Origin: Thamnocephalis sphaerospora
Lineage: Eukaryota; Zoopagomycota; Zoopagomycetes; Zoopagales; Sigmoideomycetaceae
DNA length: 26,170 nucleotides
Direction of reading: 5' to 3'
Assembly (NCBI GenBank): GCA_003614735.1
Contig: KZ992618.1
Span: 1-26,170, forward strand
Within the stretch, counting starts at the first letter, position 1. Each line of letters begins with the position of its first letter. Position numbers and translations under genes: made by a program. The notes beneath the pieces are model-generated. The model was not told the origin of the DNA. It saw only the letters and a list, made by a program, of their open reading frames with translations, and did no database searches. Of this stretch, positions 1 through 8,038 are shown piece after piece.

Positions 1-55
1 AGAATAGAGACATGTATGTATTTAGGATGCACCAAGTTAAACTAGATGTAGCCAG
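1..55. repeat. 55 bp direct repeat, copy 1 (end of a membrane-protein gene)
   Basis: Bases 1-55 are identical to 15688-15742, where the same sequence holds the last codons, the stop codon and about 40 bp of 3' flank of the minus-strand two-pass membrane protein gene. Beyond base 55 the two copies are still alignable for a short way (shared GTGGTC and GGCC words on the minus strand) but differ by substitutions and small indels, including one that shifts the reading frame. Copy 1 therefore looks like the tail of a degenerate relative. The repeat may extend left of the window. Confidence 0.9.
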
Positions 56-139
56 CAAGACCACGCCGGCCTCTCCCTTCTTTCTCGCGTGCGCATACAT
101 CCCCGCCAGCCGTTACCACGCGACCTTCGTTCCGTCACC

Positions 140-1750
140 ATGGCTCGTCACGCGCTCCGTCCTACCGGCAGCCTGCCCATTGCTAACCGCTGGCAGGCAC
201 TTCCTCTCGAGGTGGGCGAAATGATTGTCGCCGCGCTGGATGTCTGGTCGGCCGAAGCGCTGGAACGCTGTAGCCGTGCCCTACACCTGCTTGTTACCGG
301 CAACGAGCGTCTTTGGCAGCGTGCCTATGCAAACGCCTATCCGCATGATCTCGTGCATGAGGACGACCGCGCCTGGGTGGACGTTTGCCGTGCCCAGCTG
401 GCGGCACTCGAGGCCCGTCCGGTTTGGCTGCGTATCTACGGACGCCGTGCACGCCTGGACCGGTGGTGGCGCGACGGCCACGATGCTCGGCTGGCCGTGC
501 GGATGAGCCGCTCTCTTCCGCTAAGGCGACCGGCCGATGTCAAAATGCACACGCGGCCTGACTGGGCGCTCATCTCTAATGGGCGCAAAACCTGTCTAAT
601 TGGTCGAGCATCAGCGGCCGGCCCGCGCAAGCTGTGGTGGCTGGAATCGCGATCGGCTCCCCACGCTATCAAGGGTCACGACTCGTCGACAGCTGTGGCG
701 GCAACCGCATCCATCGCCGCCGGAGCGCGGATTGACGATGTAGACATGGAGAGCACGATGAAGGTGCGCACCGTCGAGCTCAGCGATCGGTATGCAGCGG
801 TCCGTGTCAGCTCGCTTCACGGAAATCACGGTTTACTTCGGGTCTGGCGGACAAGCGACCGCCAATGCATTTTGTCACAGGCTGTGCGAGGCTTTTCACA
901 CGAACTTGAGCTACGTAATCGGTGGCTCTGCTACTTTGAGGACAAGGGTGAGAAGGAAAATGGACGCGATCGCATTGTGGTGGTCGACCTGGAAAGCACG
1001 CCGTGGCCGCGCAGCTACCGGCTAACATCGCCGGATTTCGCCGCCGAGGGCCATCTGCAGCGGGCGAGCGATACGTCGGCCGAGTTCTTCCACGCTTACT
1101 ATTCAGGCCAAAAGTACCGCTGGCGCATCTACCAGCTTACAGTTGGCAGCTCTGGAAAGATGGTGCGCGACGATCTTTTTCCGCCAACGCGCATCTACCC
1201 CGGCCATGCTACCGCACAGCGTGTGGAGGCAAACGACGACCAGGTGTTGGTGTACGGCCGGGGCGATCATCGCTTTGGCTGCACCGCGTGGATGAGCGTG
1301 ATGCAATTATCGAGCAACCGGCTTCTTTGGGAGCGCGACGTAGGTTACACGCCGGCCGATGGTATTGGCGCAGTGCAGATTGGCGGCGGGCGGCTGATTT
1401 GGCCGTTTGGCCACCAGAGCGTCAAAGTGCTGGATTTGCGCGACGGTGCGCTGCAGCACTATGTTGACTTTGGCGGCCAGCGTCTATCATCGCTGCTACT
1501 ACTGCCGGTCATCGGCTCGCTGCTGCTGGTTGGTGTGATTGCGGGAGAGAGTGACGCTGCAGCCACTGACGTCAAAAAGACTAGCAACGACTGGTGTTTG
1601 ATGATGGACGCCGACACGGGCGAGCTGATACGTGGTCCGCGGATGGCCCACACACACGTCAGCCGTCGCAGCGCCTTTGCTGTGAGCGCGCTTGGCCTGA
1701 CCAAATGGGACGGCAAGCAACTGGAGGACACGATGCTTCGGGGAACGTGA
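140..1750 (+). CDS. F-box protein with a propeller-like C-terminal region
   Basis: A single exon of 536 residues. I start at the ATG at 140 because it has a CACCATGG context and because the frame upstream of it has no ATG. Residues about 20-62 read as an F-box: a leucine-proline start (ALPLEVGEMIVAAL), an ALERCSRALHLL middle and a LWQRAY end. This motif recruits proteins to Skp1 in SCF ubiquitin ligases. The rest has short strand-like blocks such as LLRVWRTSD, VKVLDLRDG and MMDADTGEL, which suggest WD40- or PQQ-like propeller blades for substrate binding, but I cannot count blades. No membrane segment is evident. It converges with kinase A across about 400 bp. The F-box call is fairly firm; the substrate is unknown. 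Confidence 0.8.
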   Translation: MARHALRPTGSLPIANRWQALPLEVGEMIVAALDVWSAEALERCSRALHLLVTGNERLWQRAYANAYPHDLVHEDDRAWVDVCRAQLAALEARPVWLRIYGRRARLDRWWRDGHDARLAVRMSRSLPLRRPADVKMHTRPDWALISNGRKTCLIGRASAAGPRKLWWLESRSAPHAIKGHDSSTAVAATASIAAGARIDDVDMESTMKVRTVELSDRYAAVRVSSLHGNHGLLRVWRTSDRQCILSQAVRGFSHELELRNRWLCYFEDKGEKENGRDRIVVVDLESTPWPRSYRLTSPDFAAEGHLQRASDTSAEFFHAYYSGQKYRWRIYQLTVGSSGKMVRDDLFPPTRIYPGHATAQRVEANDDQVLVYGRGDHRFGCTAWMSVMQLSSNRLLWERDVGYTPADGIGAVQIGGGRLIWPFGHQSVKVLDLRDGALQHYVDFGGQRLSSLLLLPVIGSLLLVGVIAGESDAAATDVKKTSNDWCLMMDADTGELIRGPRMAHTHVSRRSAFAVSALGLTKWDGKQLEDTMLRGT

Positions 1751-2157
1751 CTGCTCCAGTGCCGCGCCGTGCCGCGCCGCGTCATCCAATGTACCGTTGG
1801 TCCAATCCCGCCGTGTGCTACATCTGTTCTGTGACCGCTGGAAAGAATGTGTATGGGAGGCTGGCGAGAATGACCGGGCAGAGACTTTGACGTGCCGCGT
1901 GTGAGTGAGCGTGCCAGCGAGCCTTGGCTGGTTCGGCGGCTACAGAATGGGGCATGTCGTCGACAGCCACTCTATTAAGGGAATCCAACCACCAATCGTC
2001 TTTACACGACCTTGCATGAAACGACAGCATTGTATTACTGTGTACATGTGACTGCGCACAAATGGGCTGCCACGCCATGTCGCGCAAAAGCGATCAAAAA
2101 CGCCTGACGGACATGCGGGCACAGAACCAAACTGAAGCTGACGCATAGTCTAGGCAG
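1751..2157. other. Convergent intergenic region, nothing recognised
   Basis: 407 bp between the stops of the F-box gene (+) and kinase A (-). It begins with a short GC-rich direct repeat (GTGCCGCGCC twice, about 1758-1780). No coding signal, RNA gene or clear terminator was seen; it presumably holds both 3' UTRs. Confidence 0.5.
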
Positions 2158-3515
2158 CTACGCGTCGGCCGGAGTGGGGGGCGGCAAAGCCGCGCTCGAC
2201 ATAACCTTGGTCCAAATCTGCGGCATATCGGCGGGCTCACTGCCGCTCTCGGCAAGCCACGTCGCGGTGCTGCCTTGCAGATTGATGGCCGTGGGCCGAT
2301 CGTCAACATCGGGTGTCATCAGGCTTTCCATAACCGCAAGCAGGCGTGCATTTTCGGCCTTCTTGACTGGACGGTACGAGTTGACGCTTGTGTGGTATAC
2401 CCTTAGCATCTTTTGCGCCATGGCAAGCGAAGAAAGCTTAAAGACGCCCTTGGGCTTTTTGTTGCGCATGAAACCGTAAGGCGGAGTGCCGGCTAGCGAC
2501 GAGTAGATGGTGGCGCCGAGCATCCAAGAGTCACGCTTGTACTGATCCACCGGCGCCCCTAGAAAGTCTTCGGGCGCCTGGTAGCCAAAAGTGCCGCCTG
2601 ATGAGTACATCAGATTGGTTCCAACTCGCTGGGACATGTCAAAGTCGATGATCGTAGCCTTGGGCGTGTCATCTGCGTCACGACTGATGATGACATCTGT
2701 CGTGGCAAGAACGAGCTGTGTTAGCATGCTGGACTGTGCATCGACAGATGTACACGCGACTCCTTACTGTTCGACTTGATGTCGCCGTGCACCCAGCCGA
2801 GTCGATGCATGTATGCAAGTGCTATGGTATCGAGCGCTGCCGTGAGTCGCAATGCGACATGCGCAGAATACAAGTCATTGCTGCTGCCGACGTACCATCG
2901 ATGAGCTGCGCAAAGACGCCAGGCAAAAGCTGATCGCGCTCTGCAGGCGTCAAGCGCTTTGCAAACTGGGCTAGTCTTACGCCCTCGATTCGGTTGAGGA
3001 TAATGCAAAAAAAGCCCTTGCTTACTTGGGCCGCATGCAGCATGCCCACAAATGCGCTTTTGGCGCTTACTGGGAGATTGTACCGTTCTGGCTGACCACC
3101 GCGAAGAGCCTAAATTGCGCAGTTGACGTGTAAGCAGCATGTGCGTGAACATCCGCAAACACCAAGCACTTACCTGAAGCGCACGGACTTCTACACCAAA
3201 CAACTCCTTGTTTGCGGTGCATTTCATAAACCCGGGCTTTTCCTTATACCGCACCATTGCGGTATAGGACTTTCCTTCAAATGGATTTTCTTTTTCAATC
3301 ACAAGATGGGGAATACTGCGTACACCCTGAATGGCTGCAGGTGCCAAGGTAGTATCTTTGGGAGCGCTTGCTTCTGCTGTGGGAAGACTGGTGATGGTGG
3401 ATTGCTGTACATCGTCGGTGATAGAAGAGGTAACTGGCGGTGCGGCACTTGATAGGCCACAGTAACATAATAGAATGGCGATTACGGCAATTAGCGTCGT
3501 CGAAAGGAAATTCAT
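2158..3515 (-). CDS. Secreted or lumenal protein kinase A
   Basis: Minus-strand exons are 3515-3174, 3109-2896, 2821-2768 and 2696-2158, giving 382 residues; the introns are 64, 74 and 71 bp. Start is MNFLSTT, opening a signal peptide whose hydrophobic core (LIAVIAILLCYCGL) ends near SSA-APP, residue about 24. A Ser/Thr-rich linker follows. The kinase domain shows a loop-like GKSYTAMVRY segment, Lys98 in FMKC as the VAIK lysine, the catalytic loop HGDIKSNN (Asp199, Asn204), DFD at 221-223 in place of DFG, YQAPED, and RDSWMLG of the F-helix. Gly replaces Arg of HRD, so it is a non-RD kinase, but the Lys, both Asp and the Asn needed for phosphotransfer are present. Length and intron positions match kinase B. 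The target is unknown; entry into the secretory pathway is inferred from the signal peptide. Confidence 0.85.
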
Positions 3516-3585
3516 GGTGGGACGGGCGTTAATGCGTATATAGCTAATTCCGATGAGTAGGTGCGTGTGGATGTAGTTGTGCGTG

Positions 3586-3617
<32 letters not shown>

Positions 3618-4517
3618 TGTGTGCGTAAGTACGTAGGTGAGTGCGAGTGAGTGAGCGAGTGAGTGCGGAGATGGATGTGGATGTGTGTCTGTGGACGCAG
3701 CATGTTGGCAAGCTGCCGCCACCTTTATCCAATGTTGCCGTCCATCATGCTACGTGGCCGGTACACCGATTGCGGGATTTGTACCTGCGTATACACGTGG
3801 ACAGCACGTTTACAAATGCCCGAAGCGTGCCCGAGACATAATGCAGCAAAAGGAGCAGCATTAGCTATGCGCGCTACGAATTAATAGAATGCAGCGTCCC
3901 GCACTCCATGTATGGATGCAGCTCCCGCCACCGTTGTTTCGTACGCACTCAGCAATATGGTCATTAATTCGGCCAAACTTTCAAACAGCGTGCAATCAAA
4001 TTGTTTCAAAGCTCAGTGACAACGATGCTATACCACCCCGTAGCACCTATGTGGGTGTAACCATGTGTGCGGGCCACGCCATTCCAAGTCGGCGTACACG
4101 CGGCATATTTGCCCAGAAAACATGACCAACAGCACCTACACGTGCAACTTCTCTTGATGGACACCTGACAGCAGAACGTTGCGCGTGATAGCCCTGGCAG
4201 CGTGCATTTGATCATTTAAGCTGTCATTATTTACGCAGTCGCGCGCCTTTGTGGTAACAAGCAAAAACAGGCGCACTTGCTAGTGGCTTCACAAGTGCCA
4301 TGCACACTGAGGGGAGTTCAACGCTACAATTTGCTTGTCATGTTATCTCCGCACGTCAAACTTGAAGAAACCCCGCTTCGTCCGCTCCTCATGGTATTAC
4401 GGTCCATTTTGGTGCGCCACATCTCCCATTAGTTGATCATCTATGCACTATGCAGATTGATGATTATCTGCATCTAGCAAATCAATCCACTAATACGATT
4501 CTATAACTGCCGTATTC
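3516..4517. other. Divergent intergenic region
   Basis: About 1 kb between the start of kinase A (-) and the shortened membrane-protein gene (+). It holds the GCGT microsatellite and AT-richer sequence toward 4300-4517. The short frames here lack homology I can recognise or plausible splice partners. It could hide 5' exons of the gene at 4518, but I could not define any. An in-frame stop at 4491-4493 lies just upstream of that ATG. Confidence 0.45.
3587..3618. repeat. (GCGT)8 microsatellite in kinase A upstream region
   Basis: Eight perfect GCGT units sit inside a wider GT/GCGT-rich stretch (about 3579-3626), 72 bp upstream of the kinase A start. On the transcribed sense it reads ACGC/CACA, so it may lie in the 5' UTR or core promoter. 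Length polymorphism is likely. Confidence 0.9.
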
Positions 4518-5387
4518 ATGGTAGATACAGTGGTAGCTACTGCGTATGCTGTTTCTTACGTGTACACTTTGCAGCCTCTGGCGCAGGGTAGAGACGGCAG
4601 CGAGTCTGTGCGCATGGCAATTGCTTCGTCGCCGACTGCAAATGGCCTTTTGTCGGGGTTTGCTATTCGCCTGAGAACAGGCAACATACCGGCGCCGGAT
4701 GGAGCCCAGTGGATTGTCCCTTTGACAGGATACCAGCCCATTATGCACTGGTTCGACCTTGTTACGACGCCTGCAGCTGCAGCGGTGCTACTGGGCGCCA
4801 TATACATCTTTCTTTTTGGTCAGCCAAGACTACGCACCTGGGGTGTCGTACAGCGCTACGCGTTTCGCAACCAGCTTCTGCAGAAAGCACCTACCGGCAC
4901 CAGTGCAGGGATGCTGCGCGCGCCAACGTGGGTGGCCTGTGAGAATCCTCAGTTTATTTCATCGCCACTGCCTACCGGCCAGGACTCGGTCGCTTTGCGA
5001 GAGCAGCATATGCCGTCGTCACAGCTCCGGCCTACTTCTTCGTGGCAGCGCGCAAGTACGGCTCAGGGCAATGCACCAGTGACTCCGGCCATCCTGCAGC
5101 GCCTAAATGCCATCGAAGCGCGCCTGTCAACGCACAACGGTGATATCAATGCGCTACGTGCATTTCGTGATCGCGTTGCCATGTTTTACTTGCGTGACGA
5201 TCTCTTTCGCGAGCGGGTGCCAATAGCAGACCGGGCGATGCGCACAGAGAGTGTCGTTGACACTGGCGCGCAATACGACACTATTGAGCGCGAATCGGTT
5301 GCAAGTTCCTGGTACTCGGGATATGTTCCGTATTCACCTACTGCGTCACAGCACCGTGGAGACGACTACAACAGCGGGCGTGCATAG
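4518..5387 (+). CDS. Shortened paralogue of the two-pass membrane protein
   Basis: 289 residues from an ATG at 4518. One hydrophobic segment spans about residues 82-100 (TPAAAAVLLGAIYIFLFG), followed at once by QPRLRTWGVVQRYAFRNQLLQ. That block matches the full-length protein at 15729-17795 (SNRLRPWGIVQRHILRNAVLQ). A second shared block near the C-terminus is a short helix with ALRAF.DRVA and DDLF (full-length: ALETFRRRVDAVY, HDLF). The full-length protein has about 330 residues before this membrane segment, including an N-terminal membrane anchor; here only about 80 remain, with no clear anchor. It is therefore either an N-terminally truncated duplicate or a gene whose 5' exons I missed. Function unknown. 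Confidence 0.6.
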   Translation: MVDTVVATAYAVSYVYTLQPLAQGRDGSESVRMAIASSPTANGLLSGFAIRLRTGNIPAPDGAQWIVPLTGYQPIMHWFDLVTTPAAAAVLLGAIYIFLFGQPRLRTWGVVQRYAFRNQLLQKAPTGTSAGMLRAPTWVACENPQFISSPLPTGQDSVALREQHMPSSQLRPTSSWQRASTAQGNAPVTPAILQRLNAIEARLSTHNGDINALRAFRDRVAMFYLRDDLFRERVPIADRAMRTESVVDTGAQYDTIERESVASSWYSGYVPYSPTASQHRGDDYNSGRA

Positions 5388-5519
5388 TCGCACGCCTGCT
5401 GCCATGTGGTCTGCTGAAGCCCCTGTTTGCACTTTTGCCACAAATGAATACCATACACGAGCATGCTGTGCGTTTTCAAAACAGGCAAGCCTACGCGGCA
5501 TTTATTCTATAGTGCGTGT

Positions 5520-6005
5520 CTAAGCCTGCTTGACGGGCTTGAGGTCGTAGTAGATCGTGTCCCACGGATGCTGCGAGGTGAAGGTCGGGCCGTGAACGAG
5601 CTCGCGACCATACACAGCAACGTAGTAGGTGGTGAACTTTGCATTGGGAAGCGACGGGATGTCGGCGTCCAGAGTGTACTTGTTGGCGCGGTTGCCTGCA
5701 GCACCGGTGCGCGTCTGGCCGAGCGTGGCAACCTTGACATCGAGAGCCGGCATGCGACCGTTGGAGGAGGAAGCCCACAGCTCGACATCAAAGGTGAAGA
5801 AGCTGTTCTGCTTGCTTTCTGGGACTTCCCATGTGACCTGGGTCTTGCCGGCGGCCACAACAGACGGCGAGGTGATGCTCACAATGTTCCTGGCATCGCG
5901 GGCAGTCTGAGCGCTTGCCAGCTGGGTGCAGAACAGTGCAATGAATGCAAAGAGCACTGAAACCAGGCGCATGGCAGTAGGACGATTCGCAATGGTGACC
6001 TTCAT
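5520..6005 (-). CDS. Small secreted protein with a Kre9/KNH-like domain
   Basis: 161 residues, one exon. The first ATG is at 6005; a second, at 5972, would begin directly at a good signal peptide (MRLVSVLFAFIALFCTQLASA) and give 150 residues. The mature part opens with NIVSITSPSVVAAGKTQVTW, the typical start of the beta-sandwich found in fungal Kre9/Knh1 and Ser-Thr-rich GPI-anchored proteins: a SP..V..G....W pattern followed by alternating strands. Unlike many of those it has no Ser/Thr-rich tail and no GPI signal, so it is probably soluble in the cell wall or outside. In yeast, KNH proteins act in beta-1,6-glucan assembly; that role here is inference. It ends about 130 bp from the convergent gene at 4518-5387. 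Confidence 0.75.
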   Translation of the reverse strand: MKVTIANRPTAMRLVSVLFAFIALFCTQLASAQTARDARNIVSITSPSVVAAGKTQVTWEVPESKQNSFFTFDVELWASSSNGRMPALDVKVATLGQTRTGAAGNRANKYTLDADIPSLPNAKFTTYYVAVYGRELVHGPTFTSQHPWDTIYYDLKPVKQA

Positions 6006-6131
6006 AGTAACGATGCTGCTGAGCAGTGGCGTTATGATGGGTATATGGCTGGATGCGTAAATGTGTGTAGAGCGTGTATATGTGGGCGTGTAGCTGTGCA
6101 GATGCAGCTGTGAACAGGTCGGACAACGATC

Positions 6132-6139
6132 TTTAAATA
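6132..6139 (-). promoter_or_regulatory. TATA-like box of the KNH-like gene
   Basis: TATTTAAA on the minus strand, about 127 bp upstream of the ATG at 6005. The leader between them is CA-rich. Position and sequence fit a core promoter; no transcript evidence is available. Confidence 0.4.
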
Positions 6140-6603
6140 CGCGCTGACTACCGGCGAGTATCGACTGATGCAGTGGCTGCCAAAGCCTGTTCCCAGCACG
6201 GCGCTCGTGGTCAAGCACGAGCATCGGCACTGGCGATGTTGGCAGTAAACACATGGTGTTTGCATGGCTGAACGCAGATGCAGCAGCAATTCGGGTTGGC
6301 GGCGAGTGCAGTGTTGGCAACCACGTTCTGAGTGGCCCTAAATGGCTGGTTTGAATCAACGATATATGGGCATCATTCTAGACTAGCAGAAATAGCATAC
6401 GGACGTGTGCTAATGGCGGAGAAGTTTCAGAGACACGCGGATAGCCACGCAAGTCTGGCAGTGCATACTTGAATGGCATTGTTTCATGTGGTAGCAGGCT
6501 GCCGTGCAGCACTGTCAGATGCTCGTCTGCAGTGAATTCATTTGCACAATTTCAAAAGGCAAGAGGTACGCGGATAGGCGGGTCATTGTATTTGTACGAT
6601 GGC
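6140..6603. other. Intergenic region upstream of the KNH-like gene
   Basis: About 460 bp without a convincing reading frame on either strand. It probably holds upstream regulatory sequence for the minus-strand secreted protein. No repeat or RNA gene recognised. Confidence 0.4.
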
Positions 6604-7020
6604 TTATTCTGCTGTGCGGGTGTGCTTTCGCTGCACTCTACACTCAGCTGAGCGCTCGTTGGCGGTAGAGTACAGCAGGTCGTTTAGCTGGAGCGGCTCC
6701 ACTTGGGGCGGCAGAATTGGCGACTTGCTACTGCTTGCATCGGTGTTTTGCCTACTATCCTCGCCAATGCAGCTTTGCTCGCCACCTTGCCGGCTCTGGT
6801 AGTAGCGATGAAGCGTCGTGTCCTTTGTAACGTCGCTGGTATCCACTGCGTCGGACGCCGTATTATCCTGGCGTCTCAGATGTGACCACCAATCCAGCGA
6901 GAAACGCACGGTGGTCGACATATTTCGTGTCGGCTCATAGGTACACATCGAGATTACGCGCATGCTATCACCGTCTTGAAGCTGCGCTGGCGGTGGCAGA
7001 CAAATCAATTCAATGACCAA
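6604..7020 (-). CDS. Uncertain hypothetical reading frame, 5' end unresolved
   Basis: The frame is open for about 138 codons and ends at a stop at 6604. It does not begin with ATG; the open stretch starts just after an acceptor-like GGCAG near 7026, so a 5' exon may be missing, or translation may begin at the internal ATG reading MRVISMC. The composition looks coding: LPPPAQLQDG, then TTVRFSLDWWSHLRR, then an acidic, Ser/Gln-rich tail. I recognise no family. A faint resemblance to part of the ectodomain of the two-pass membrane protein (AYIDLFVVLPNANG) is too weak to use. It could be a gene remnant. Confidence 0.3.
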   Translation of the reverse strand: MVIELICLPPPAQLQDGDSMRVISMCTYEPTRNMSTTVRFSLDWWSHLRRQDNTASDAVDTSDVTKDTTLHRYYQSRQGGEQSCIGEDSRQNTDASSSKSPILPPQVEPLQLNDLLYSTANERSAECRVQRKHTRTAE

Positions 7021-8038
7021 TCCTGCCTTTAGGACACCTTACTCCATCCACGCAAGTATGATCTGATCCTACCACTGCGACGTGCCTTGGTTCATCTTTT
7101 ACAGCTTTGACTATAGCGCTAAGCCCACTTCATACGCATCTCCCACTCTCGGCTGCCAGTGTTATTCCGAATACGTCATTCCGATACGGAGTGGCAGCAA
7201 ACCAAAACAGCATTGCTGTTCAAGACTATTGCGTCTACAATCCTGATGATTCCACCGAGTCGTTTCCATCACAGTCCATGCCCTTTTTGGTTACCGGTGG
7301 GTATTCCGCCGACGCTAGCGGTCTGTGGGCTTGCAGGCACGCTGCGCCCTATCCTGATCTGCTGATCGCAATACCACCGCCCCTTTCCCCTGACAATGTG
7401 TCATCGCACTTCTTTAGTCGCCGCGTATATGCCAAAACAGCGCCAGTTGGAAACGTGATATGTATCTGATTGGCGAGGATACAAAACACCACATGGCTTT
7501 GGAACGTGGCGCACGGATTGGGATCAAGGAATTCTGAGCCATGGTGCCTAGTACGTCATTAGATGGGACCCTGTGCCTTCAGATCGTCTGCCGTGCGGCT
7601 GGCTGCATGTTGCAACCAAAGACGTGCCTTTCCGTTGTGTGTGATCACCGCCGCCTTCTCACTACAAATGTTGTGCACCTAATTTGATATGCATCCAGCA
7701 GCTACGAATTGTCGCGCAACACTTGGCAGTGGCACGAGAGATGAAACAAGCTGTTGTGTGGTGGCACATCACGGACGGGCGTTTTGCCGTGTTTCACATT
7801 GGTGCACCGGCGCCACACACTTTTGGAAGATGAAACGCTCATCGGCGCCGCCGCAGCGCTTGCGCACACGGCATAAAAGAACCATGCCTCGATATGCCAA
7901 GCGACCACGTTCACTATACACAAACACGCACTTTCGTTTTGCTAGTCTGCTGGCTTCTCTAGCAAAACGCTGCCACTTTTATAGACATCATCGAGCATTC
8001 CACACCATCCAAGCACCTCACTCACCATCTTTTTCGTT
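7021..8038. other. Intergenic region upstream of kinase B
   Basis: About 1 kb with no accepted gene. A plus-strand frame at about 7107-7469 has a somewhat protein-like middle but no ATG and no recognisable family. Close to kinase B there are TATA-like words (CATAAAA near 7872, TTTTATAG near 7977) and a pyrimidine- and CA-rich leader ahead of the ATG. Confidence 0.4.

Noticed and set aside
1003-1467. Second long plus-strand frame inside the F-box gene
   Set aside because: Shadow of the F-box frame; Arg/Ala-rich with no domain.
3516-3722. In-frame upstream extension of kinase A encoding Thr-His-Ala-Arg repeats
   Set aside because: It is translation of the GCGT microsatellite, and using it would bury the signal peptide.
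7107-7469. Plus-strand frame upstream of kinase B with a partly protein-like middle
   Set aside because: No ATG, no recognised motif and no splice partner; kept only as a note in the intergenic entry.
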